64,000 bases of DNA from Teichococcus aerophilus (GTDB lineage: Bacteria > Pseudomonadota > Alphaproteobacteria > Acetobacterales > Acetobacteraceae): assembly GCF_014490485.1 (NCBI RefSeq), contig NZ_JACTVA010000003.1, positions 124,001-188,000 on the forward strand, written 5' to 3'. A program made the translations under genes and the position numbers. The notes under the pieces were generated by a model. That model had not been told where the DNA came from. It worked only from the letters and a program-made list of their open reading frames with translations, and made no database searches. Positions 30,788 through 38,990 of the stretch are shown here, in pieces; position 1 is the stretch's first letter, and each line of letters begins with the position of its first letter.

Positions 30788-32635
30788 TTGGACTCGCTGA
30801 TCGTCCAGGCGCTGAACGGGCTGGCCAGCGCGTCCTCCCTGTTCCTGGTGGCGGCCGGGCTGACGGTGATCTTCGGCGTCAGCCGCATCGTCAATTTCGC
30901 CCATGGCAGCCTGTACATGCTGGGCGCCTATCTGGGTTGGACACTCACCAGCCACGGGCCGCTGGCGGAACTCGGGGGCTTCTTCGGCTTCTGGGGCGGG
31001 GTGCTGCTGGCGGCGCTCGCCACCGGGCTGATCGGCGCCGCCATCGAATTCCTGCTGCTGCGGCGGATCTACCGCGCGCCGGAATTGTTCCAGCTGCTGG
31101 CGACGTTTGCCGTCGTGCTGGTCGTGCAGGATATCGCCCTGCTAATCTGGGGACCGCAGGATCTGCTGGGGCCGCGTGCGCCGCTGCTGCGGGGCGCGAC
31201 GGAGATCCTCGGCCTGCGCTTCCCGCGCTATGAGCTGTTCCTGATCTGCGTCGGCCCGGTGATGCTGGGGCTGCTGTGGCTGCTGTTCCACCGCACGCGA
31301 TTCGGCATCCTGCTTCGCGCCGCCACGCAGGATCGGGAGATGGTGGCGGCGCTGGGAGTCGATCAGCGGCGATTGTTCACCAGCGTCTTCGCACTCGGCT
31401 CGGCGCTGGCCGGGCTGGCCGGCGCGCTGCAATTGCCGCGTGAGGCGGTGAACCTGCACATGGACATGGCCGTCATCGTCGAGGCCTTCGTCATCGTCGT
31501 CATCGGCGGGCTGGGCAGCCTGGGCGGTGCGTTCCTGGCCGCGCTGCTGATCGGTGAGCTGCACGCCTTCGGCATCCTGGTCTTCCCCCGCATCACGCTG
31601 GTGCTGGCCTTCCTGGTGATGGCGGCCGTGCTGGTCCTGCGCCCGCACGGGCTGCTGGGGCGCAAGCCGTCCGGCCTGCTGCCGGCCGCCGTGCCATCCC
31701 CACCCTTGCCGCGCGCGCCGCGCTGGCTGGTGCAGGCGGGCGCCGTGGCGCTGGTGCTGCTGGTCGTGCTGCCGCCCTTCCTGGGCGACTACGCGCTCTC
31801 CGTCATGGCCGACATGGCGATGATGGTGCTGTTCGCCGCCAGCCTGCACCTGATCATGGGTCCCGGCGGCATGGCCAGCTTCGGACACGCCGCCTATTTC
31901 GGCGCCGGGGCCTATGGCGCCGCCCTGCTGGCCAAGCACTTCGCGGCGCCGATGGAAGTCGGGCTGGTGTTCGCCCCCTTCGCCGCCGGCATCGTCGGGC
32001 TGGTGTTCGGCTGGTTCTGCGTGCGGCTCTCCGGCGTCTATTCCGCCATGCTGACGCTGGCCTTCGCGCAAATTGCCTGGAGCACCGCCTTCCAGTGGGT
32101 GGAAGTGACGGGTGGCGACAACGGCATCCTCGGCGTCTGGCCCAGTGAATGGGCGCGGGGCAAGCTGGTATTCTGGTACCTGGCGCTGGCGCTGTGCGGG
32201 CTGGGCGTGGTGCTGCTGCGCCGGCTGCTATACGCGCCGTTCGGCATGGCGCTGCGCGCGCAGCGGGATTCGCCATTGCGGGCGGAAGCCATCGGCATCG
32301 ATACGCTGCGGGTGCGCTGGGTCGGCTTCGCCATCGCGGCGGCCGCCGCCGGCATGGCGGGGGCGTTGTTCGCCTATGGCAAGGGCAGCGTGTTCCCCTC
32401 CTTCCTCGGCATCCCGCGCAGCGTCGATGCGCTGGTGATGGTGTTGCTGGGCGGGGTGCAGACCGTGCTGGGGCCGCTGCTGGGCGCCGTGGCCTATAGC
32501 GGGCTGCAGGAACAGTTGGTGCGGATTTCCGATCTGTGGCGGCTGGTGCTGGGCGTGGCCATCCTGGCGCTGGTGCTGTTCTTCCCCGGCGGCCTGGCCG
32601 GTGCGCTGCGGCGGCGCGAGGACGACCGCGCATGA
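30788..32635 (+). CDS. Fused LivH-LivM branched-chain-type ABC permease
   Basis: A 615-residue integral membrane protein in which both permease subunits are joined in one chain. Residues 1-292 are LivH-like (NGLASASSLFLVAAGLTVIF, VNFAHGSLYMLGAY, VIGGLGSLGGAF). A short Pro-rich linker (about 298-312) is followed by a LivM-like half (about 313-615, SLHLIMGPGGMASFGHAAYF, MVLLGGVQTVLGPLLGA). Start is TTG 30788, six bases after the binding-protein stop; no ATG or GTG is better placed. The 3' end overlaps livG by ATGA. Natural LivHM fusions are known, so this is a variant architecture rather than an assembly artefact. Confidence 0.92.
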   Translation: MDSLIVQALNGLASASSLFLVAAGLTVIFGVSRIVNFAHGSLYMLGAYLGWTLTSHGPLAELGGFFGFWGGVLLAALATGLIGAAIEFLLLRRIYRAPELFQLLATFAVVLVVQDIALLIWGPQDLLGPRAPLLRGATEILGLRFPRYELFLICVGPVMLGLLWLLFHRTRFGILLRAATQDREMVAALGVDQRRLFTSVFALGSALAGLAGALQLPREAVNLHMDMAVIVEAFVIVVIGGLGSLGGAFLAALLIGELHAFGILVFPRITLVLAFLVMAAVLVLRPHGLLGRKPSGLLPAAVPSPPLPRAPRWLVQAGAVALVLLVVLPPFLGDYALSVMADMAMMVLFAASLHLIMGPGGMASFGHAAYFGAGAYGAALLAKHFAAPMEVGLVFAPFAAGIVGLVFGWFCVRLSGVYSAMLTLAFAQIAWSTAFQWVEVTGGDNGILGVWPSEWARGKLVFWYLALALCGLGVVLLRRLLYAPFGMALRAQRDSPLRAEAIGIDTLRVRWVGFAIAAAAAGMAGALFAYGKGSVFPSFLGIPRSVDALVMVLLGGVQTVLGPLLGAVAYSGLQEQLVRISDLWRLVLGVAILALVLFFPGGLAGALRRREDDRA

Positions 32636-33387
32636 CGACCCCGGTCTTGGAAGCCAACGGCCTGCGCAAATCCTGGGGCGGCGTGGCGGCGGTGGATGGC
32701 GTCTCGCTGGCCGTGCAGGCCGGGGAGATGCTGGCGCTGATCGGCCCCAACGGCGCCGGCAAGAGCACGTGCTTCAACATGCTCAACGGCCAGATCCGCC
32801 CGGAGGCCGGCAGCGTGCACCTGCTGGGGCGGAACATCACCGGGCTGGCGCCACGCATCGTGTGGCGGCTGGGGGTCGGCCGCACCTTCCAGGTTACCGC
32901 CACCTTCGCGTCGATGACGGTGCTGGACAATGTGCGGATGGCGCTGCTGTCCCACCACCGGCGCCTGTTCGGGCTGTGGCGGCCGGCGGCGGCGCAGTTC
33001 GTGGCGGAAGCCGCGGCCGCCCTGGCCCGCGTCGGGCTGGCGGAACAGGCCGGGCGGCCCTGCGGCGTGCTGGCCTATGGCGACCTGAAGCGGCTGGAAC
33101 TGGCCATCGCCCTGGCTAACGAGCCGCGCCTGCTGTTGATGGACGAGCCCACCGCCGGCATGGCCCCGGCCGAACGCGCCGGGCTGATGGCGCTGACCGC
33201 CCGCATCGCCCGCGACGCCGGTATCGCCGTGCTGTTCACCGAGCACGACATGGACGTGGTGTTCGGCCACGCCGACCGCATCCTGGTGCTGGACCGCGGC
33301 AAGCTGATCGCCGGCGGCACGCCGGAGCAGGTGCGGGCCGATGCGCGGGTGCGCGACGTCTATCTCGGTCAGAGCGGGGTGCATTGA
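32632..33387 (+). CDS. livG: ABC transporter ATPase, LivG type
   Basis: A 251-residue ATPase powering the importer. Walker A is GPNGAGKST (38-46) and the Walker B region is LLLMDEPTAGMAPAE; the signature segment reads LAYGDLKRLELA, where the classical LSGGQ is replaced by the YGDLKRLE variant usual in LivG proteins. The start overlaps the permease stop (ATGA), and the stop overlaps the livF start (TGATG), so all four genes are translationally chained. Confidence 0.94.
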   Translation: MTTPVLEANGLRKSWGGVAAVDGVSLAVQAGEMLALIGPNGAGKSTCFNMLNGQIRPEAGSVHLLGRNITGLAPRIVWRLGVGRTFQVTATFASMTVLDNVRMALLSHHRRLFGLWRPAAAQFVAEAAAALARVGLAEQAGRPCGVLAYGDLKRLELAIALANEPRLLLMDEPTAGMAPAERAGLMALTARIARDAGIAVLFTEHDMDVVFGHADRILVLDRGKLIAGGTPEQVRADARVRDVYLGQSGVH

Positions 33388-34088
33388 TGCTGCGGGTGGA
33401 CGGGCTGCACGCGCATTACGGCCGGGCGCATATTCTGCACGGCGTCTCGCTGGACGTGGCGCAGGGCGAGGTGGTGTGCCTGCTAGGCCGCAACGGCGCC
33501 GGCAAGAGCACGACGATGAAGGCCATCATGGGCGTGGTGCCGCCGAGCGCCGGGCAGGTGCTGCTGGATGGCAAGGACCTTGCGGGGCGCGCATCGTTCG
33601 AGATCGCCCGCGCCGGCATCGGCTACGTGCCGGAGGACCGCCGCATCTTCGCCGAGCTGACCGTGGAGGAAAACCTGGAGGTCGGCCGCCGCGCCGCACC
33701 CGCCGGCAGCCAGGGCTGGAACCCGGAACGCGCCTATACGCTGTTCCCTGTGTTGGCCGAGATGCGCCGGCGCCCGGGTGGGCGGATGAGTGGCGGGGAA
33801 CAGCAGATGCTGACCATCGCCCGCACTCTGATGGGCAACCCGCGCCTGTTGCTGCTGGATGAGCCTTCGGAAGGCCTGGCCCCGGTGGTGGTGGAGCGTA
33901 TGGCCGAGGCCATCCTGGCACTGAAGCGGGAGGGGCTGTCGATCCTGCTTTCCGAACAGAACCTCGCTTTCGCGAATGCGGTGGCGGACCGTGCCTGCCT
34001 GATCGAGACCGGGCAGTTGCGCCATACCGCCAGCATGGCGGCGCTGATGGCGGATGACGAGGTTCGGGCGCGCTACCTTTCGGTCTGA
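33387..34088 (+). CDS. livF: ABC transporter ATPase, LivF type
   Basis: A 233-residue ATPase, partner of LivG. Walker A is GRNGAGKST (34-42), the signature is MSGGEQQMLTIART, and Walker B is LLLLDEPSEGLAP. ATG 33387 shares its A with the livG TGA stop. It is the last gene of the importer operon. Downstream, 34108-34174, is an imperfect GC-rich inverted repeat with a long loop that might end transcription, though it lacks a T-run. Confidence 0.95.
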   Translation: MLRVDGLHAHYGRAHILHGVSLDVAQGEVVCLLGRNGAGKSTTMKAIMGVVPPSAGQVLLDGKDLAGRASFEIARAGIGYVPEDRRIFAELTVEENLEVGRRAAPAGSQGWNPERAYTLFPVLAEMRRRPGGRMSGGEQQMLTIARTLMGNPRLLLLDEPSEGLAPVVVERMAEAILALKREGLSILLSEQNLAFANAVADRACLIETGQLRHTASMAALMADDEVRARYLSV

Positions 34089-34178
34089 CGCCTCGGGCCG
34101 GGCAGACACGACGCCGCGCCGCCACAGGATGGACAGCCAACGACCGGGGCTGCCAGGCTGAGGCGGCGCGTCGTTACA

Positions 34179-34382
34179 TTACCAGTGGCGGCGCGGCGGC
34201 GGCGGCGGATAGTGCCGGCGGCGGTGACGCGGCGGCGGGGGTGGCGGCGGGCGGCGCCAGCGGCGGCGGTGACGATGCGGCGGCCCCGGCTGGGCCTCGG
34301 CTTCCGTGCTCGTCGCCACCGTGGCGGCGGTCGTGAGCCCTAATGCAGCGGCGAATTTGAACAATAGGCTGCGTCTCTGCAC
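34179..34382 (-). CDS. Small exported Pro/His/Arg-rich protein
   Basis: A 67-residue protein with a clear signal peptide (about 1-31, RRSLLFKFAAALGLTTAATV, cut after TEAEAQ) followed by a mature tail of only about 36 residues made almost entirely of Pro, Arg, His and Tyr (PGPPHRHRRRWRRPPPPPPP, then RHRRRHYPPPPP). The start is GTG with GGGAG six bases upstream. Basic proline-rich exported peptides of this look occur in Acetobacteraceae, but I know no function; metal or polymer binding in the envelope is a guess. Strong compositional bias makes any homology search unreliable. Confidence 0.6.
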   Translation of the reverse strand: MQRRSLLFKFAAALGLTTAATVATSTEAEAQPGPPHRHRRRWRRPPPPPPPRHRRRHYPPPPPRRHW

Positions 34383-34485
34383 CGATGGCTCCCTTTCTGA
34401 TCAACCGAACGCTAACCCGGCAATAAGGCCGCAGTTTGCGTGAATTACGGTTAACGAAAGGCCTCCGGCAGAGCGGCCTAATGCC

Positions 34486-34716
34486 TCAAGATGTCAGCCA
34501 GAGCGCGGCCCAGGCGGCGAGCCAGGCGGCGGCAATGCCGAGAATACCGCCCAGCATCCCTTCCCGCAGCAGCGGGTGGACGCGGAAGTTCCAAAGGGCC
34601 TGGCGGAGCCGGCGGAGGGGGGTTGCCCGCGCGACCTGCCAGGCTGCGCGGGCCGGCCAATGCGGCCGCTGCCGCAGCGGGGGAGTAGCGAGGGAGAAGG
34701 CAGGTGACTGCGGCAT
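34486..34716 (-). CDS. Possible small membrane protein, unknown
   Basis: A 76-residue open frame with a basic N-terminal half (QRPHWPARAAWQVARATPLR) and one C-terminal hydrophobic helix (about 52-75, GMLGGILGIAAAWLAAWAAL). The hydrophobic end preceded by RVHPLLREG resembles a tail-anchored small protein. There is no good ribosome site before the chosen ATG, and starts further upstream are possible. If it is not real, then 34383-34926 is a 540-base gap with nothing but the hairpin at 34891. Confidence 0.35.
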   Translation of the reverse strand: MPQSPAFSLATPPLRQRPHWPARAAWQVARATPLRRLRQALWNFRVHPLLREGMLGGILGIAAAWLAAWAALWLTS

Positions 34717-34890
34717 ACAGGGAACAGAACATAGCACGAACATTGCCGTCAAGCATCGAGCGTGCTGGCTTTGTTCTCCTCGCGTTTCTGTGATCAGACT
34801 ACCAGAAACCACCCGGGCGACGTCAAGAAGCGGCTGGAGCGTAGCCGTCCCATAGTGGCCCGCTCACAGGCCCGGGCTGCCAGGCTCCTT

Positions 34891-34915
34891 GCCGCCGGTC
34901 GGTCCGACCGGCGGC
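34891..34915 (-). terminator. Perfect GC hairpin after the class III aminotransferase gene
   Basis: GCCGCCGGTC and its complement form a 10-bp stem around GGTCC. It lies 12 bases past the stop of the gene at 34927-36246. No T-run follows, so terminator function is probable but unproven. Confidence 0.5.
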
Positions 34916-34926
34916 GGTCACATGCC

Positions 34927-36246
34927 CTAGGCAATCTCGGCCAGGGTGGCTTCCATCGCCTCCAGGAACCGGTCGGCATGCTCGCGCTGGAACACCAGCG
35001 GCGGGCGGATCTTCAGGACGTTGGCATGCGGCCCGGCGGCGCTGATCAGCACCCGGCGCTCCCGCAACCCGTTCACCAGCTTGGCGGTGATCTCGCCATC
35101 CGGGGCGCGGGTGGCGCGGTCCTTCACCAGTTCCACGCCAATGAACAGCCCGACGCCACGTACGTCGCCAATGGCCTCGTGGCGCGTGGCCAGGGCCCGC
35201 AATCCGTCGCGCAGATAGGCACCGGTGTCCCGCGCGTTCTGGATGATGTTCTCACCCTCGATCACCTCCAGCACCGCCTGGCCGACGGCGCAGGAGACAG
35301 GGTTGCCGCCGAAGGTGTTGAAGTAGCGGGTGCGCTCCCCGAAGGCGTCCAGGATCTCGGGCTTCGCCACCATGGCGGCGATCGGGTGGCCGTTGCCCAT
35401 CGGCTTGCCCATGGTCACCAGGTCCGGGAGGATACCGTGGCGCTGGAAGCCCCACATCCCCTCACCCGTGCGGCCGAAGCCCGGCTGCACCTCGTCGGCG
35501 ATGAACAGGCCGCCGGCCTCCCGGATCGCCGCCACCGCCGGCGCAAGGAAACCCGGCGGGTCGGCGAACACCCCGTCGCTGGAGAAGATGGTATCGACCA
35601 GCAGGGCCGCCGGCTTGATGCCCGCTTCCCGCATGTCCGCGATGGCGGCGCGCACGGCCGCCGCGAACGCCTCGCCCACATCCTGGCCGTTGGCGTGGTA
35701 CAGGTCCGGCGCCGGCACGGTGCGGACATTCGGGCCGAGCTGGATGCCATTGCCGAGCGAGGGCGACATCTCCGAAATCGCCACCGTCACGCCGTGATAG
35801 GCCAGCTGCGTGACGATGAAGCCGGTGCCGCCCGTGTAGCTGCGCGCCACGCGGTAGGCGAGGTCGTTGGCCTCGCTGCCCGTGCAGGTGAACATGACGT
35901 GCGACAGCTCGGGCGGGAAATAGCCCAGCAGCTTCTCGGCATAGTCGAGAATCACATCGTTGATGTAGCGCGTGTGGGTGTTCAGCGTCGCCGCCTGGCG
36001 GGACAGAGCCGCGACCACATGCGGGTGGCAATGCCCGACGCTGGCGACGTTGTTGTACACGTCCAGATACGCATTGCCGTCCGGGTCGTAGAGCCAGACG
36101 CCTTCCCCCCGCACCACATGCACCGGCTTGGCGTAGAACAGGCGGTAGGCGGGGCCGAGCAGCTTCTGCCGCCGCTCGATCAGCGCTTGCTCGCGCGGGG
36201 CGATGCCGTTGGTGGCCTTGGCATCGAAAGCATTGATCATCGTCAC
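34927..36246 (-). CDS. Class III PLP enzyme similar to phosphohydroxylysine/phosphoethanolamine phospho-lyases
   Basis: A 439-residue class III aminotransferase-fold enzyme. PLP-site segments are CTGSEANDLAYRVARSYTGG, ADEVQPGFGRTGEGMWGF and the lysine in DLVTMGKPMGNGHP. The VASVGHCHPHVV opening and the overall pattern are close to the AGXT2L/PHYKPL-ETNPPL group, which eliminate phosphate and ammonia from O-phosphorylated amino alcohols instead of transaminating. The gene upstream on the same strand (5-base gap) encodes a matching small-molecule kinase, which supports a phosphorylate-then-eliminate route, for example for 5-hydroxylysine. A true transaminase role (omega-amino acids) remains possible. 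Confidence 0.85.
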   Translation of the reverse strand: MTMINAFDAKATNGIAPREQALIERRQKLLGPAYRLFYAKPVHVVRGEGVWLYDPDGNAYLDVYNNVASVGHCHPHVVAALSRQAATLNTHTRYINDVILDYAEKLLGYFPPELSHVMFTCTGSEANDLAYRVARSYTGGTGFIVTQLAYHGVTVAISEMSPSLGNGIQLGPNVRTVPAPDLYHANGQDVGEAFAAAVRAAIADMREAGIKPAALLVDTIFSSDGVFADPPGFLAPAVAAIREAGGLFIADEVQPGFGRTGEGMWGFQRHGILPDLVTMGKPMGNGHPIAAMVAKPEILDAFGERTRYFNTFGGNPVSCAVGQAVLEVIEGENIIQNARDTGAYLRDGLRALATRHEAIGDVRGVGLFIGVELVKDRATRAPDGEITAKLVNGLRERRVLISAAGPHANVLKIRPPLVFQREHADRFLEAMEATLAEIA

Positions 36247-36251
36247 GGTCG

Positions 36252-37301
36252 TCAGTTCCTTCCGCAGGCGGCGTGGAAGATGGCGCGGGCTTCCTCGCGC
36301 GGGATGGCGGCCAGGCGTTCCATCCCGGCCCAGGCCGTCGGATAGTTCCGCAGGATGTACGGCGCGTTCTCAGGCTGCTTCTGCGCCCGCCAGCCGCTGA
36401 TGGCGACGCTGATGACGGCGCGCACCGCCAGCAGGTCGAACAGGATGTCCAGCTCCTCCTTCAGCAGCGGGCGCACGGCGTGGAAGGCGGCGGCGATCTC
36501 GGCCGGGCCGTCCAACGGGTGGCCCTGCGGCTGCACGTGGTAGGCGCAGGCGGTGGCCAGGTCCTGCACCAGCGGCGCATGGACCATGTCGCCAAAATCG
36601 ATGACGCCGGCGATGCGCGTATCGTCCACCGCGTCCGCCAGCACGTTGTGCGGGTTGAAATCGTTGTGGATGACCTGCTTGCGCAGCGTCCGCATCGCCG
36701 GCACCGCCTGCTGCTCGAACACATCCAGCAGGCGCTCGGGGATCGCGCGTTGCGCCTTATCGGCCAGATGCGCCAGCAGCGGCCTTACGCGGGCGGCGTG
36801 CTGGATGTCCCACAACAACACATGGTTCTGCGCCGGGTGGCTGAAGCCCTCCAGCGCCTGCCCCAGCCGCGCCAGCAGCGTACCGAGCTCCCGCCGCAGC
36901 GCGGGGCCGGGCGCGGCCAGGTGCAGCGGCCGGCCGGGCAGCCAGGAATACACCCGCACCAGCCGCGATGGCTGGCCCGGCACCTCCCACCGCACGGCCA
37001 GCGGCAGGTGCGCGCGCGGCACAGGCAGGTCCGGCGCCACCTGCGCCAGATGCAGCAGCGCCTGGCTCTGGAAGTCGGTCACCGCCGGGTCCTCGCCGGG
37101 ATGCACCACCTTCAGCACGTATTCGGCACCGTCGGTGGCCCGCAGGTGGAAGTTGCGGTCGCGTTCCCCGGTCAGCGGCTTTGCCGCCACCTCCAGGCCG
37201 AAATGCTCGCGCGCCAGCGCCACGGCATCCGCGGCCGAGGCAGGCGGGGGCGGCGCGTCCAGCACCTCTCCCAAAAAGTCCAGTGAAGCGGCGGGGGGCA
37301 T
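36252..37301 (-). CDS. Aminoglycoside-phosphotransferase-fold kinase (hydroxylysine kinase-like)
   Basis: A 349-residue APH/choline-kinase-fold protein. The catalytic loop HNDFNPHNVLAD and the metal-binding GVIDFGDMVHAPLVQDLA are both present, with an ATP-lysine region near EYVLKVVHPGED. The family that pairs with AGXT2L-type phospho-lyases in animals is hydroxylysine kinase (HYKK/AGPHD1), and the DLATACAYH stretch agrees with that. I start at ATG 37301 (MPPAASLDFLGEVL); a longer start to 37367 adds a Pro-rich lead only. It is first in a two-gene operon, divergent from nhaA (141 bases between). Confidence 0.82.
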   Translation of the reverse strand: MPPAASLDFLGEVLDAPPPPASAADAVALAREHFGLEVAAKPLTGERDRNFHLRATDGAEYVLKVVHPGEDPAVTDFQSQALLHLAQVAPDLPVPRAHLPLAVRWEVPGQPSRLVRVYSWLPGRPLHLAAPGPALRRELGTLLARLGQALEGFSHPAQNHVLLWDIQHAARVRPLLAHLADKAQRAIPERLLDVFEQQAVPAMRTLRKQVIHNDFNPHNVLADAVDDTRIAGVIDFGDMVHAPLVQDLATACAYHVQPQGHPLDGPAEIAAAFHAVRPLLKEELDILFDLLAVRAVISVAISGWRAQKQPENAPYILRNYPTAWAGMERLAAIPREEARAIFHAACGRN

Positions 37302-37442
37302 TGGGGCGGTCGGTCCTTGCTCTTCGGGCGGCGCGGACAGTCTCGGGGCCAATCGGCGCCGGTGCAAGCCGGGCGGCCCGTTTAGGCTGGCCCGGCGTCC
37401 GGCCCGCTGCTACCCCGGTGCTGCCGTTGTTGGAGAGACTGG

Positions 37443-38606
37443 ATGAACCCGCGCCGCCCGCATGCCCTGTCCACGCTTCGCAACTTCCTGAATTCGGAAG
37501 CATCCGGTGGGCTGGTCCTGATGGGCTTCGCAGCGCTGGCGATCATCGTCGCCAACTCGGCACTGGCACCGGGCTACTTCGCGGCGCTCCACGCCTATCT
37601 GGGCCCGCTCTCTGTCTCCCACTGGGTGAATGACGGGCTGATGGTGGTGTTCTTCCTGCTCGTCGGGCTGGAGATTAAGCGGGAGATGTTGGAAGGCCAG
37701 CTCTCCAGCTGGTCCCGCCGCATCCTGCCGGGCGTGGCGGCCATGGGCGGCATGTTGGTGCCGGCGCTCATCTACGTCGCCTTCAACCGGGCGGACCCGG
37801 TGGCGATGCGCGGCTGGGCCATCCCGACCGCGACGGACATCGCCTTCGCGCTGGGCGTGCTCTCGCTGCTCGGCCCGCGCGTACCGGCATCGCTGAAGGT
37901 GTTCCTGGCGGCGCTGGCCATCATCGACGATCTTGGCGCCGTGGTGATCATCGCGCTGTTCTATTCCGGCGCGCTGTCCCTGCCGCATTTGCTGGGCGCC
38001 GCCGCCGTGCTGGCCATCCTGGTGGCGATGAACCTGCGCGGCGTGCGCGTGCTATGGCCCTACCTGCTGCTGGGCGTGGTGCTGTGGTTCCTGGTGCTGC
38101 AATCCGGCGTGCACGCCACCATCGCCGGCGTGCTGCTGGCGTTGACCATCCCGATGCGCGCCGGCGATGCCTCCCCGCTCCTGTCGCTGGAACATGTGCT
38201 GCAGAGGCCGGTGGCCTTCGTCATCGTACCCATCTTCGGTTTCGCCAATGCCGGCGTCTCCTTCGCCGGCGCGGGGATGGAGACGGTGCTGGCGCCGCTG
38301 ACGCTCGGCGTCGGCTTCGGGCTGCTGCTGGGCAAGGTCATCGGCGTGATGGGCGCGGTGGGGCTGATGGTGGGGCTGCGCGTCGCGCCGATGCCGATGG
38401 GCGCGCGCTGGCAGCACATGCTGGGCACGGCGCTGCTCTGCGGCATTGGCTTCACCATGAGCCTGTTCATCGGCCTGCTGGCCTTCGCGGATTCGCCGCT
38501 TCTGCAGAGCGAGGTGAAGTTCGGCATCATCGGCGGCTCGGCGCTCGCCGGCATCCTGGGCTGCCTCGTCCTGTTCACGGCGCCACCGGCGCGGCACCAT
38601 GTCTGA
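37443..38606 (+). CDS. nhaA: Na+/H+ antiporter NhaA
   Basis: A 387-residue inner-membrane electrogenic antiporter exchanging sodium for protons. About twelve hydrophobic helices are seen. The unwound-helix region [17 protein letters not shown] (D132) and the ion-binding pair D162-D163 in [17 protein letters not shown] align with the functional aspartates of E. coli NhaA (D133, D163, D164). Length is normal. The stop overlaps the next gene by 8 bases. Confidence 0.95.
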   Translation: MNPRRPHALSTLRNFLNSEASGGLVLMGFAALAIIVANSALAPGYFAALHAYLGPLSVSHWVNDGLMVVFFLLVGLEIKREMLEGQLSSWSRRILPGVAAMGGMLVPALIYVAFNRADPVAMRGWAIPTATDIAFALGVLSLLGPRVPASLKVFLAALAIIDDLGAVVIIALFYSGALSLPHLLGAAAVLAILVAMNLRGVRVLWPYLLLGVVLWFLVLQSGVHATIAGVLLALTIPMRAGDASPLLSLEHVLQRPVAFVIVPIFGFANAGVSFAGAGMETVLAPLTLGVGFGLLLGKVIGVMGAVGLMVGLRVAPMPMGARWQHMLGTALLCGIGFTMSLFIGLLAFADSPLLQSEVKFGIIGGSALAGILGCLVLFTAPPARHHV

Positions 38607-38958
38607 GGCCCGCCTGCGCCGCATCTGCCTGGCGCTGCCGGAAGCGGAGGAGCGGACGACCTGGGACGCCCCCACCTTCCGGGTGCGGGACAAGATCTTC
38701 GCCATGGCGCCGGGGCGCGAAGGGCTGAAGCAGGACGGGCAAGCCGTCTGGGTCAAGGCACCGCGCGGCAGCCAGGCCGTTCTAATCGAAGCGGCGCCGG
38801 ACCGCTTCTTCGCCCCGCCCTATCTGGGGCCGAAAGGCTGGGTGGGCATCCGCATGAATGCCGGGACGGACTGGGCGGAAGTGGCGGCGCTGGTCCGCCG
38901 CAGCTACCGCCTCATCGCCCCACGCCGTCTGGCCGTGCTGGTGCCGGAAGAAGGCTGA
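38599..38958 (+). CDS. MmcQ/YjbR family protein
   Basis: A 119-residue protein of the MmcQ/YjbR (DUF419) family, a small CyaY-like DNA-binding fold of uncertain role. Family features are [47 protein letters not shown] and [17 protein letters not shown]. It overlaps the nhaA 3' end by 8 bases and so is probably translated together with it, though no functional link is known. It converges on the PhoX-like gene. Confidence 0.88.
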   Translation: MSEARLRRICLALPEAEERTTWDAPTFRVRDKIFAMAPGREGLKQDGQAVWVKAPRGSQAVLIEAAPDRFFAPPYLGPKGWVGIRMNAGTDWAEVAALVRRSYRLIAPRRLAVLVPEEG

Positions 38959-38990
38959 GCTGGGAAGGGCCGGCCGGTCCAACCCGCATG

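Noticed and set aside
34108-34174. Inverted repeat between livF and the small exported protein gene as a terminator
   Set aside because: The arms match only with a three-base bulge, the loop is long, and there is no T-run, so I mention it under livF but do not annotate it.
34174-34404. Alternative small minus-strand protein rich in Ala, Pro and Ser
   Set aside because: It overlaps the 34179-34382 frame, which has a proper signal peptide and a better spaced ribosome site.
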